Source of the DNA: Atkinsonella hypoxylon
Taxonomy: Eukaryota > Ascomycota > Sordariomycetes > Hypocreales > Clavicipitaceae
NCBI GenBank assembly: GCA_000729835.1
Contig: JFHB01000055.1
Location: forward strand, 62,001 to 126,000
Reading direction: 5' to 3'
DNA length: 64,000 nt
Shown here: positions 24,231 to 35,441 of the stretch, one piece after another
How the letters are laid out: each line of letters opens with the position of its first letter
How positions within the stretch are numbered: the first letter of the stretch is position 1
Notes under the pieces: model-generated
What the model was told of the DNA's origin: nothing
Databases searched by the model: none
What the model saw: the letters and a program-made list of their open reading frames with translations, nothing else
Translations under genes and position numbers: made by a program

Positions 24231-26609
24231 ACGCACGAATCGCACCCACGCGGTTGCCAAATTCAATGAGACATGACGCTGCGGATGGCGGTGTGGGCGG
24301 CCACGATATCTCGATCAATCTGTCAGAACCTTGGCACCAATCTTGCTCCCGGCTACCAGCCGCAAACCTTTACATAGGCGCCACGGTGATTCTTGTACTA
24401 CTGCCTGGAGCTTTTGATAGAAAGTACCATGCATGGAATGCACATATATGCACATATGCATACTTGTCAAAGATGCTTTGTGCCTCGACGCTACGATACA
24501 TGCGACATGCTCCGTGCTCCGTGCTCACATCCATAACTCCTCCTGCGGGGATGGTGGGTATGCCGCCATCATTGAGCCGATAACATGCAAGTCTTATCCG
24601 GCCGACTACAGTATATGCCCGAGGTCGGTCCCTGCTCTCATGCTGTCCTATCCAGTTGTGAACGGCGTACATGCAAGCTCTTTGTAGCACTCAGCGGCTC
24701 ATGACATGACCACTAGGCCGAACATGTCACGGGTCTCAAAGCGGTGTTTGGTGCGAGGAAATACACTCTTGGCGCGCAAAATTTGGTCGTGACTAGCACC
24801 GCTGTTTTCATTGATTTACGGAATACAAGGAGATTACATTCGTATCCTTGAGCGCAAGTGCGTACTTGAACGAATCACCAGCTTTGCTACCAGTGTTCGT
24901 ATTTCTCGCAGCGTTGTCTTATCGAGAGATCGAAAGCCTTGTTTCTGCATTGAGTCATGGGGCAGGTGACGGAAGCCGCGTCTAGGACAAAAAAGGCTTC
25001 GGATGTCGACGACAAATGCCCATCGTACGTCCCTGCACATTCCGCATCGGCTCACATGTAGTTGTCCACCAATTATGATGGAGATAGAGGGCCATGCCGG
25101 GCAAAGGTCCATGCATCTTCACGTAAACGGAAGCCCGAAGAAAAAGTGGTGGCTGATCTATACCCAAAAATCAAATCCTTGGACCGCATAGGAATTTTTG
25201 CATTCTAATCATTAATTCTTTACGGAATAGTATCTCATTATCGTCAGAACTCACGACATGTCTGAGGTTACGGAGCAGGGGGACCTGGCCAAAATGGCCA
25301 GCTCAGTGTGCGCGTACGGTCGCCTTTTCCTTGTTTTTATTTTCACTCTTTACTTTTAATTTTGGAGAAGGTGAGGAGGAAGAGAACCCTGTAATATATA
25401 GGATGACGGCGCCGACCATCTACCGTAGTATTCAGCCACCCGAGCCAATTGCTTGCCCAAGAGACCAAATAGCTTCACGACTTTGATTAGCAAATGTGAT
25501 GGTACTGGACGCATTCAGTGTAGCTGGATACCGGAGATGGTTCATATGGTCCGCGGACCGCTGAGGGCAGCCCGCGCTATGTAGAGCCGTTTATCTCCGG
25601 AAACAAATGAGAGGCATGTGGCTAAGGGAGAAAGATCCAGTGCGCTCTCGACCAGCGGTGGAGGGCTGGTTCGTCTGTGGCATCTTGCGGAATACGGAAT
25701 ACATAATATGGCTAACAAGCTAGACCGAGCATCATAATCTGCGAGTGGAAAGCCGAGAAGGTCTCGGTCCCAGTGGAAAGTGACAGCAGGCTTTTCCCGA
25801 ACGTAGGCGCACGGCAGAAGCAACCTCACTTACCACTGTGAAGTAGTTCCCGGTGCGGAGCACCGACATGAATTGAAGATCAGAGAGTAACATCTAGTGA
25901 GGCGCCGCTCGGATTATGGGAGTCAACAAACCAAAAAAAAAAAAAAAAACCAACTACGAGTATAAATCGGTTGTGACAGAGGGGGAAAACTGGGTTTCCG
26001 CTCGTTACCGTGCAACATTTCAGCCGAGAATTGGCGAAAGAATCGGATTGAGACGGCGAAGTAGGAGTGAGAACGCACGCATCGCAGTTTGCGGAGTCAT
26101 GCACATGTCTCACTGAGAACGGACTGCCAAGGAACTGCCAGGTGCTCCGCACAACCTATGACCACAAGGGCCTTGACTCCCTGAGCATGCAGACAGGCCG
26201 ACAGAGTCGCATCCGTGACCTGGGGGTGGATAGTTAGTTTGCGGACTTAGCTGGTGGACATGAAGGTGCATTGGCGCCCTGGTCGAAGTGCGGTCTCGAC
26301 GCCTGATTCGACGGCGGGATGTGACGAAAAGTTGGCTTGTGCAGAAACGGCAGGGGCCGCGGGACCAACCGATAATAGCGCTACCACCCGGCAAGGGTCT
26401 GGGCTTTAGCCGAGAGGGCTCTTGACGATCAAGATTGGCTATTGCCTGCATGAGGCTGGACAGGGGTGGGTGGTCTTTGGCCGTCAAAGCTGTCCAACGG
26501 CATTCGACGTGATGTCGTGCCAGCGGCTCCACTTCCACAGACGCCAACTGCTAGCCATGTGCATGGCGGGGGGTGGGGGCGGGGTGGGGGCAACGGGTGC
26601 CAAGGTATC

Positions 26610-26683
26610 GACAATTTAATCGAGCCATGAAGATCCACTCGTCACCGCTGTAAGTAGACTCCCCGTGGCTCGATTAAATTGTC
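26610..26683. repeat. Perfect 18-bp inverted repeat
   Basis: GACAATTTAATCGAGCCA at 26610-26627 and its exact reverse complement at 26666-26683 flank a 38-bp spacer. This could be a hairpin, a terminal-repeat remnant or a protein-binding site. Confidence 0.85.
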
Positions 26684-26996
26684 CAGCAGCCGGCTTGCCT
26701 GAGGACGGGACCTGTGTCCATTCTTAACTTCCAGACTAGTTTAGCTCTCGCGCCGGGCTTCCGTTTTGCTTCAAAGCCGCCCGAGCGCTTGCCATGGCTG
26801 AAATAGGGCGAGGAAAAAACCATAAGAAAGAGCAGGACGATCACCGTTGCCAAGGTATCTCGTAGGGGGGGCAAAGAGGGGAAAGCTACAGATGCCTCCG
26901 TCATACACGGGCGAGAACCAGCTGCAGGTTTCCGCCATCGGATGCCCCGATGTTGGTGGCGGCAGAGGCAAGGTGATGCTCATTGCAGTAAATAAA

Positions 26997-26998
<2 letters not shown>

Positions 26999-27030
<32 letters not shown>
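26999..27030. repeat. Poly-T tract (32 nt)
   Basis: An uninterrupted T run in intergenic DNA. Confidence 0.85.
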
Positions 27031-27033
<3 letters not shown>

Positions 27034-29110
27034 ATTTTCCCTTTCGTTGCTGCATGATCCGTGCAGGCTTCAAGATGGTAGAATGAGCCTCTTGGCTTGG
27101 CCTAATCATGTACAATCCATATCCGCACGTACAATACACTGACTGCTCTTGCTGTCACCAGGCCGTCCTTCCGCAATGTGGAGGTGGAACTTACACTCCA
27201 GGCGCTTATCGAAACGCAAGATCGCCTGCAAACATGTAGCCAGCTTCCGTGGGTCGATCTATTTCCAAATTAACCCCCTCATTAATCCCAATTTTGGGCT
27301 AATTCTGGAAGCAGGCTAAAGTTCTTTTGCGTCCTGCTCGGCGCTTAAGGATTGGTAGGAGGAGTGTGTGTGGTTTCAAGGCGAGCACAGTATCTGCGCC
27401 AACACTTTCCCTCCGGCGTGACTATTTTTAAATTAGCCCAAATTTTCAAGTTCCCGGGCTCATAATTTGCTACAGTGCTGGAAAGCCGGGCCCCTTCTTT
27501 GGCCTGGTGAGATGCTTCCGTCTGGCCATGGTCCACGACGAAACCAAAGCAAACCATACAAAATCGTCTTGTTCCGTCTTATAATTCCGTGATAACATCG
27601 TCGTCTCAGCATATTCTTTCTACCGGCTTTTTCTTCTCTTTTGTCACTCCCCACAGAAAATCACACAACGCCTCCATCAACTGGTGCTTGTCATGACGCA
27701 GGGGTTATCTACACTCGTTTGAAAGCGAGGAGTTGTTACACCGACGAAGGCTCGACGGGGAATTTCCCACTTGTCTTTACAAAGGGGGGGCGCCATGGTG
27801 GTCTACTTCATACGGCGTCATCTTGACCTCCTGACACGTTGGCAATTGATAATGAGCAGTCAGGGGGCATCGCGAATCTAACTAATCAGTAAGTCAGGGA
27901 GGGGTCCTACGCTGATTGTGCCCCTCTGGTTGAATTCAACGACGTGACATGGTTTTGTCACTCTACGCCGGAAATTCTGGCATGACAAAGCCTTCAATTC
28001 GACTGCCAACTCCGTCTTCAATGGATAAACATGACCGTCATGCAGGCTGCGGCAACTACACCACCTCTTCAGGGAAAGAATACATGGAAAGATTTGATGA
28101 TGCCCAGAGCAACCCTTCCAGGTACCAGTACCTATTACTTGTGCTTTATGCACAATAACTACAGTACGGAGTTGGAGTGAGGTTGCGGGGGCGGAAGCTG
28201 GAGACGCACTCTTTGTGTCCTCGAAATGTCACCCTGCCAGCGCGAATCGGCCGATTCGTCCATGTCTACTCCGCTCTCCGCAATGCGTATTTAATGCTAT
28301 ATGGGAAGTTCAGGCATGCCTCTTTACTTTGTTGGTTATCCCCAGTTTTTCCTGATGAGTACTAGAGACAGGCTTAACCTCACACCCTCAGTGGTGTAGC
28401 CATGGTCTGCGTTCCGTAATGGCCAACCTCCAGCATTTTGGGTAATTACGTATTATGTGCATGTGCCCACAGTACTCCGTAGGCCATTGACGGTATTGAT
28501 TGATACCTAGTGCACCCGGCAGCCTGCATGTCATCGGTTCATGCAGATGCTGGCCCTTAGCGCAATAGTTGCATAACGCGCCACTCCACTGGAGAGGAGA
28601 AGATCTGACTACTGACTGTATGCTGTATGCGCCCGACAACATTCAAGAACTCCATAGAGTAGCGGAGTCGCGGGACGGGGAGCCGGTAAGCTTCGGTGAA
28701 AACTGTCAAGAAATCTGGAACACCCCAGCTTGCGGCCATCGTTCTGGGTCGTGGGCACAACCAGCTCGAAAGAGAGAGTGAGAGTGCCCTTGGACACAGT
28801 GATGATGGAGGGAAAATTGGCAAGCACCTACCTTATCTGTAAGGGTAATTGAATGCATTGGTAGCTTGAACAGACGATAAAACGATATACGCAACAATGT
28901 CACAAGAACTGGGCACCAACAGGAGAAAGAAGAACAGTTGCAGCACCTTGGCCACGATTTGACTCGGAGATTCAATACTAACTACACAACAGACCGAGTC
29001 GGTTGACAGGATCAAAGGTTCCATAGTCTATGTACATTTATATGTACCTATACCCAGTCTAGTATTCCGTACAGCAAAGATAATAGCCCCTGCATCAACA
29101 GATGCCACAG

Positions 29111-29216
29111 AGGCTCACGCGGGTCAAGAAAAAAAAATTTTAGGTGGCCGTTCACCACCTAGCGTTGTGAGCAACGTCCGGCCCCGATTTTTTTTTTTTT
29201 TTTCAGCGTGAGGCTC
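29111..29216. repeat. Short multi-hairpin element with inverted ends
   Basis: AGGCTCACGC at 29111-29120 pairs with GCGTGAGGCT near 29206-29215 (one mismatch). Inside, an A tract (about 29129-29137) faces a T tract (about 29188-29203), and two hairpins lie between them: TAGGTGG/CCACCTA (29141-29161) and CGTTG-TGAG-CAACG (29163-29176). Confidence 0.55.
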
Positions 29217-29339
29217 TACGTCGTAGTTTATCCTGTGAATCAATATCCTAGTGAGTTGAATGTGTCGGCCGTTTTGTTCATGTCGACATTGAACCTTGAC
29301 TTAGTAACCTCCATCGCGCAGGATAGAGATAAGCTTTTG

Positions 29340-29543
29340 CTATTGCCATGTAAGTAAGGAGGCCCAGTTTTGGCTAACGATTTTCGTTTTTGGTCGATGA
29401 GGAAATTCTGGTCCTGGTTGCCCACTCACCGATTCGTCCGCGTATCGTGCGATAAACACGTACCAAGTACATAGTCCCAGAATACATGCCAAGACAAGAC
29501 CAAGTCCGAGAATCAGTGCAAACGCTTCAATGTTGATTTGCAT
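29340..29543 (-). CDS. Candidate small membrane ORF (67 aa), weak support
   Basis: Begins MQINIEAFALILGLGLVLAC with a convincing single hydrophobic helix (about residues 7-31), then a polar tail. An in-frame upstream Met at 29618 would add 25 residues. A perfect GTGAGT donor lies inside the frame just after FIARYADES, so it could be the first exon of a spliced gene, but no second exon is recognised. Confidence 0.25.
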   Translation of the reverse strand: MQINIEAFALILGLGLVLACILGLCTWYVFIARYADESVSGQPGPEFPHRPKTKIVSQNWASLLTWQ

Positions 29544-30780
29544 GTCGATGCCTCCACTGCACTGTGTGGAAACAACAGGGTCGAAGGGTCCAGACAGCCT
29601 CAATGGTGCCACATGCACGCCCCTTTCCTTCTAGCCTGGGCTTGGCAAAGGTGCCATCCGCAAGGATGTGGACTGCTTGTTTCCGCACCCATAAGTTCTT
29701 TGTTACATCTTTGCGATGTGGTCATCCTTGCATATGTGCAATCTTCCATGTAGAAAACAGATCGGCTGAAAAAGCACCATACGAGTGGAGGTTGTGCAAG
29801 CCGCATTTGCAGTGGCTTTGTCAATTTTTTTTGGTTGGTTTCCAGTGGGCAGCGCACATTTAATTTGCATCTTAAAAAAGATGGTCATATATGAGAATGA
29901 AGGTGTATGTATTGGAGACGGAGTACTGGCGTTACCGTCATATCTTAGTGTGGCTGATAACTTGGCTGGGCTTCATCATAAGTTGATCTTACCTAATGCC
30001 CTCGCATTTGCGGATTGAACTTGACGCTCATCGCCCGACCATCAAACTTTCAATCCACGAATTTCGGTCTCTATGCGCCATTGACCGCTTCGCAAGACTA
30101 TCGAACGAGTAGCCCGTTTTGACAGCATACTTCATACCGTGCAGTTCTATGGTTTTGTACTCCGTACACCTGACCATTTCGAATGTCACGATGGTCTCGT
30201 AGCTGGATGTCATCGGCCGAGACCTACAGCTTGATCCTCGTATTTTCCAATGGGTTGTTGAGGGATCCAAGACAAATTGTGTATCTGTAATGCTTGCAGT
30301 ATAGCAGCCGGACGCGGATTGCGCACATAAACTCTCTCGTCGCTCACCCGTCTCTGGTTTTGAGCTTTTGCAGTCACGCCATCAGGCGTCGCACAGTAGA
30401 ATGACAATACCGTGGACTACCATGCCTGGTTGCACAAATAACGTTAGGGTCAGTGATTCTGTAAGACGATTGGCTTGCTGTGAGGGGTATTTTGATGTGA
30501 GTGGGACCTGGTGTCAATGAGAATCTTTCTTTGCCCGACGTTATCCACGTTATGACCATCCGAAGCGGGAAGGTCCAAATGTCTTGTCTCCAAACTCGCC
30601 GGGAAAGGGGTGGAGGCGGGAGAGGGGTTCAGAAGTGGGATCTTGCTCTATCTTCTTTGTGCCAATCCTCGTAAATCGGATCGGTAATAACAACTTGCAA
30701 GGGCAGAGTGAGTGGCTTGGAAAGATGCAGAACGTCATAGCTGCGGAAAGGCCCGACAGCGCGCAAGGCGACAGCGATGG

Positions 30781-30840
30781 TGAGAGATGGTGAGAGATGG
30801 TGAGAGATGGTGAGAGATGGTGAGAGATGGTGAGAGATGG
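30781..30840. repeat. Tandem repeat, 10-bp unit x6
   Basis: TGAGAGATGG is repeated exactly six times, in non-coding DNA. Confidence 0.95.
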
Positions 30841-32960
30841 TGAGGAAGACGGAATACAGTGGTGGTTGGTAATGATAGCTTCGAGCCACAAAAAATCTGG
30901 CTTCTCGGGTGGTTTTATCTGACCTGAGGTGAGTAAATAATCAGGTCAACGCCCGCCACTTAGTTTCATTCCCTCTATTGTGCAGTGTCATCGTCCGCAT
31001 CAGCAGCAGCCAAGCCATGTGCTTGAGTCAAAGTCAGTACGTACACCACCACTCCGTTCGATGAGGTTGATGGTACCTGGGAATTAGGCATTGGGACATT
31101 TCTCCTATTATAGCCGTGACTTAATATCGAGGTTGTGCAGGAATCTGTGGCGCAAAAGTTTCCGGCTGCTCAGCAGGAAGTACTTCGTACATACACCATT
31201 GTTTCGTCACAGTCGGGCTGTCGGCTCGTCGGCTCTCTCCAAGTATTTTGGCTTCAAGATTACTCTGCCCTAACTTTCTTTATGAGGATGCAGAGACGAG
31301 GCGGTACTGGGAGGTGAAAAGCTGGTTCTTGTGGGTTGTTGTAATTGGAATCATGAAGATGGGAGCTTGTATGCAGCCGTCGTCACAGGGAGAAAGTTTT
31401 GTTTGCCTCACGACGCTTCTGTTTCCTACTCAATTGCCGGCCTGCGGCGTGCGTAGCGCAGCGTAGCAACGAGGAGCCTCGTCGATGCATCGTGGGATGG
31501 GCTCCGTTGTTCACGGCAAGGTAGCCGTTTTAACTGAGGAATGGAAGGCATAGTACTCCGTAGACAAGCCTGATGGTGAGTCCTTTATGGTAGCATCAGT
31601 CAACTAAAGCTGGTAATGGTAAGCTGCAGTCCAAGTGGTGTTACCATTCTTGTGCATGCATCCGGATCGACTAGCATGCATGCGGTAGCAATTGAAGAAG
31701 TGGGAGATTCAATAACTTGTCGGGGTCTGCACACGAAGCGTCGCAAACTTGGTAATTATGTGGGTCTTCGTAGCGGGGTTATTGCTTTGTAGCGTCCAAG
31801 CGTGCATCTAGGGCTGATAACTCCAAAGATAGCCAAGGAGCTGTTCGCAGTAAGTACTCTTTCAGTAATGTCTAGTAACAAAGCGTCATTACTATTACTA
31901 ATATGCTAGGAAGAGCTCTGGACAGGTTTTTTTTTTTTTTTTTTTGCAGAAGCTTCAGCCTTTTTGTAAACACTGCAATATTACTATCGCAATACAGATG
32001 GTATCTTTATTGTCGTTATTGTAAGCAATAGGCTGTCTAGGTTAGTACATTAGGTCTGGTAAGTAATACTGCTGCGGGTGACCCTAGAAACGCAGTTATT
32101 ATATAGTAATAGGCTAGGTGCAGAGTTAGCTGCAGGTGCAGGGTCAAGTTTGCAAGGTTTGCAAGCGGTGTAGACCCCCAATGCTTCCTAGAGACCAGTC
32201 TGGTACTACCTATTAATTACCTGGTACCTAGACCCCATTAGGTACCTGCCTTCCTACTATAGGCACCCAGGTATTAGGCTTTGATGTTGTACTCCGTACG
32301 GCGTGCATGAGAAGAAGCTTTATACAGTAGATTCGGCCAGTGCTCCTTCCCAAAGCAGGAAAAAAAGAGCGCGGAACAAACGGAAAGAAGCATCTGTCAC
32401 AGGCGTGCAACGGTGCAGTCACAGGCCGACGAGCTGGATTTTCGGCCTAAGTAGGGTGTAGGGTACCTGAGGATACCGAGGCACCTACCTGGTAGGTTTG
32501 TAGAAGCAGTACTATTCCGTATGCAGGTGTCAAAATAAAGATAGGACATTCAAACACTGTACGTGATGAATCACTTGTGTGCCTTGCTCTTTGCAGAGCT
32601 GTGCTTCGTAATACGACGCAGTTGCATAGACTCCGTGCCAGGTATCACAGATCACTCCAGCACGGAAGTGGCGCGAGATCGGTGCTAAAACAGCGGCAAG
32701 GAGTGAGAAAACAATGCGGCGTGCGGATGGTGGATGGTGTGAGCGAAAAGATGCACGTGCAGCTGCTGTAGCTTGTGCAGTCCGGCCGGTAACATAGCTG
32801 TGAGTGGCGGTGGTGGCTGTTAAGGTGCTGGCTGCGGATTCATGCCTAACTTAGGTAGGTAGGTACCTAGGCACTAGGCACTAGATACCTATATGGACGG
32901 ACTTCTGTACTCTATGAAACCTTGAGTGAACTTAGCTTGTCGGAGGAACTGTGAGATATA

Positions 32961-33251
32961 CAGTCGCACCCTTGAATTATTTTGCAAATCTACTTGCAGG
33001 GGTAGTTTAAGCCAATCAGATATCAGTTTAGAAAGTAGCAAGACATAGAGTCGAGAAAATAGATACTTTAACTTAGGGGTAAAGTATATAGAAAAATAAG
33101 TCTCTGCGGGGTAGTGCTTGATCCCTATATAATCTCCCTATTCCTCTCTAGCAGCGGTAGTCCGCGCAGTCCCTATACACTAATTGCAGCTGTTAGCGAG
33201 TACCTAAAAGTGGGACTAGTAGATTTGCAAAATATTTCAAGGGCTGGAGTG
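32961..33251. mobile_element. MITE-like element, TA-flanked, copy 1 (291 bp)
   Basis: The left end CAGTCGCACCCTTGAA..ATTTTGCAAATCTACT is matched on the right by its inverse (AGTAGATTTGCAAAAT, then TTCAAGGG), giving imperfect terminal inverted repeats of about 34 bp. Both ends are bordered by TA, as expected for Tc1/mariner-type target duplication. There is no transposase frame inside, so it would be non-autonomous. Confidence 0.65.
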
Positions 33252-33474
33252 TATGGTTGTACTTTTATTAGAGCGTAAATCATTCCTATAAAAGGAGATT
33301 CTCTATTCCGTAAGCCAGCTTGGTTGATTAGGTTATACATAATCCTTGTCGGTACTGGGAGCCAGCGCGGCACTGGGAGATATGTGCATGCTGTGGCATG
33401 TATGTGCATGCATATGTATCCTGTACTCGATTATGATGGCGTGTCGTCTCTTCAACCACGGTAAGACAATCTGA

Positions 33475-33483
33475 TACGGAGTA
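33475..33483. repeat. TACGGAGTA copy
   Basis: An exact copy of the dispersed 9-mer, followed at once by the variant TACGGAATA. Confidence 0.85.
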
Positions 33484-33594
33484 CGGAATACAATCAAAGA
33501 TATTCCTATAAAGAAATACGTCTTCTACCGTATAAACTACACTATCATATAAGTGTCAGCTAGAATCTAAGCTACAAAAAGCTACAAAAAGCTA

Positions 33595-33910
33595 CAATAT
33601 AACCCCTGTATGATTTTGCAGAGATATAAGCTCCTCTTAGCTAGCTGGCAGGTTCCCCTCTAACAGCTGCAATCAGCCGGCCAAGTGGGTCCAGGCTAGA
33701 AGCTGTTAGTGAGGCACGAGGTGGATATACAGGGTATGAAATGCCACTGAAAAATATATTCCTTTTTATGTGATTTTCCTTTAATTAAAAGTCACTTCTA
33801 GCTCTACATAGCTCTACACTAACTATAACTCATGCATTTCTGAGCTCTCCGTTGATAGGCTCCTTTCCCCCTGCCAGGTCATCGATGCAAAATTAAAGAA
33901 GGATGTATTG
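33595..33910. mobile_element. MITE-like element, TA-flanked, copy 2 (316 bp)
   Basis: The left end CAATATAACCCCTGTATGAT followed by TTTGCA resembles the inverse of the right end (TGCAAAATTAAAG..GGATGTATTG), with TA on both sides. The left terminus also resembles that of the element at 32961 (shared ATTTTGCA and CCC..TG pattern), so the two look like one diverged family. Internal CTAACAGCTGCAAT is the inverse of a segment in copy 1. Confidence 0.5.
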
Positions 33911-34310
33911 TATATTACAGTCCCACATTTTTTAGCAGCAAGTCAAAGCAGCTCGAGATTTCGCGCACGAGCCAGGGAGCCAGGGAGCCTGTGGGTCTCG
34001 AGAGGACCTAGGTACCTGAAGCCTTATCGTCCCCGAGGAGATGGATATTTGGCCAAGGAAGCGCAATGTGAAGCTGGCTCCTCATGCGCCATAGCTGGCG
34101 TGGTTAAACGGACGTAGAATCGACACCTATGATTTTCTCTGGTAATAATTCTTGAGCATTCAATTAAAGGTCTATGGATATTTTGGACATCTTACTACCC
34201 TGGGTAGTTTCTGGTGAGACTATGTGATAATTTCGCGTATCGTGTTAAGCGGCGATTTAACGCACTCAACCCCCTGCAATGCACGGAGTACATGTATCTT
34301 TACAGAATAC

Positions 34311-34347
34311 CTAGGTACCTGCCTACCACGTGCAGGTAGGTACCTAG
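34311..34347. repeat. 37-bp near-palindrome centred on CACGTG
   Basis: CTAGGTACCTGCCTAC, then CACGTG, then CAGGTAGGTACCTAG: the 10-bp ends are perfect inverses and the middle is partly symmetric. Another AGGTACCT copy follows at 34349. It lies about 1.1 kb upstream of the SAM-PH start codon. Confidence 0.7.
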
Positions 34348-34545
34348 CAGGTACCTCAGTAGCAGGTGTGTAGCACCAGAGACTCTCGGTACCTTGTACC
34401 GTACTCCGCAGAACCCTGGCTCGTGTGGCTCATCCTTGCCCAAACTAGCAGTAGCTTTACATTCGTACCCACGGTGGCACCAATTTCTCGACTATAACTA
34501 TACACGACTATTCGATATCGGCTCGACTCGACTCACTTTCACTCC

Positions 34546-34586
34546 TCCCATCCCATCCTATCCCATCCGATCCTATCCCATCCGTC
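34546..34586. repeat. TCCCATCC-type tandem repeat
   Basis: Imperfect repeats of TCCCATCCTA/TCCCATCCGA in the likely 5' UTR/promoter of the SAM-PH gene. Confidence 0.6.
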
Positions 34587-35441
34587 CTCCCCTCAATGCC
34601 ATACCCTGTCGCCTGTCGTCAAGGGTCCGCACACCACCATAATCAGCCTATCATCGCCGCTCGCAACCACATGCAGCAGCACTGCCGGCGGCTTGCAGGT
34701 CAGCCATCCAATGGTCCTCTTCCTCTTCGCGCCGACCTCTTCCATTCTTACGAATCTGGCGAAGCGAAAGGTCTATCATGCCAGGGTTTTCAGAAGGCCC
34801 GTTAATGGGACAGGGCCCCGAGGGCCCTGGAGGCCCATTCCTCACCGTCTGCGCCGTGATGGGCTGTAATAAATGCCGCCTAATGCGTCTTGGACCAGTA
34901 CCATCCCAGGGTCCGTCGCCGGCCAAATGCTATCTTGACCAGCCATTTGCTTTCGCAACCGCCAGTACATCAGTAGATGCGCATGAATGGCCATGGTATG
35001 CTATTAGAGCCCTCCTCGTCACAACGGATCGCAGGCCAGCCATACCCTCCCTACCTACTTCCCTCTGGGCCATACATAATAACAATCACTAACCATCGTT
35101 TATTCCACTGCGTCCTTCTCCTAAATTTTGCGATTTCGGGGCTGTTCAGTTGTCATCGCGGGGTTTGCCTTGTTCCTTGTTCCTTCTTTACTCCTTGGTT
35201 TTGAAGTTTATTATATTTCCTGTCTCACGGCAGTTATCCTTAGCTGGTCTTCTGACCTGTATCAAGCGACCATATCTAGAAAACCTATACCGCCGGCGAC
35301 GGCTAAACAGTTTGCTCAAATCACACTACAACAGGAATCGTAACTCATAGCCATCGCCGTGGACGCTTACACTTGGAGTGCTGCCTCCTTAAGTACTGCC
35401 TCAGCAACTCAAGCCTGGTAATAAGCCGGCTACTCGCCAGC

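Larger units (their letters stand above)
31850..33950. other. AT-rich tract of decayed repeats
   Basis: Richer in A+T and in TA/CTA/TAG words than its surroundings, with no long ORF and with two MITE-like elements inside. This is consistent with old repeats altered by C-to-T mutation (RIP-like), but no RIP index was computed. Confidence 0.45.
22922..35441. other. 12.5-kb region without a convincing gene
   Basis: Between divergent pro1 and the SAM-PH gene. I read all frames and found no family-like protein and only short, unconvincing ORFs. It contains GGCAGGT repeats (about 23080-23103), TTCC and ATCC microsatellites (24175-24230), a T32 tract (26999-27030), an 18-bp perfect inverted repeat (26610-26683), a multi-hairpin element (29111-29216), a 10-bp tandem repeat (30781-30840), an AT-rich decayed tract (about 31850-33950) with two MITE-like elements, and most copies of the TACGGAGTA and AGGTACCT motifs. 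The proximal 1-2 kb on each side are likely promoters and 5' UTRs. Confidence 0.6.

Noticed and set aside
34778..35092. 104-codon Gly/Pro-rich ORF upstream of the SAM-PH gene
   Set aside because: No family or splice connection to the gene; more likely 5' UTR or promoter.
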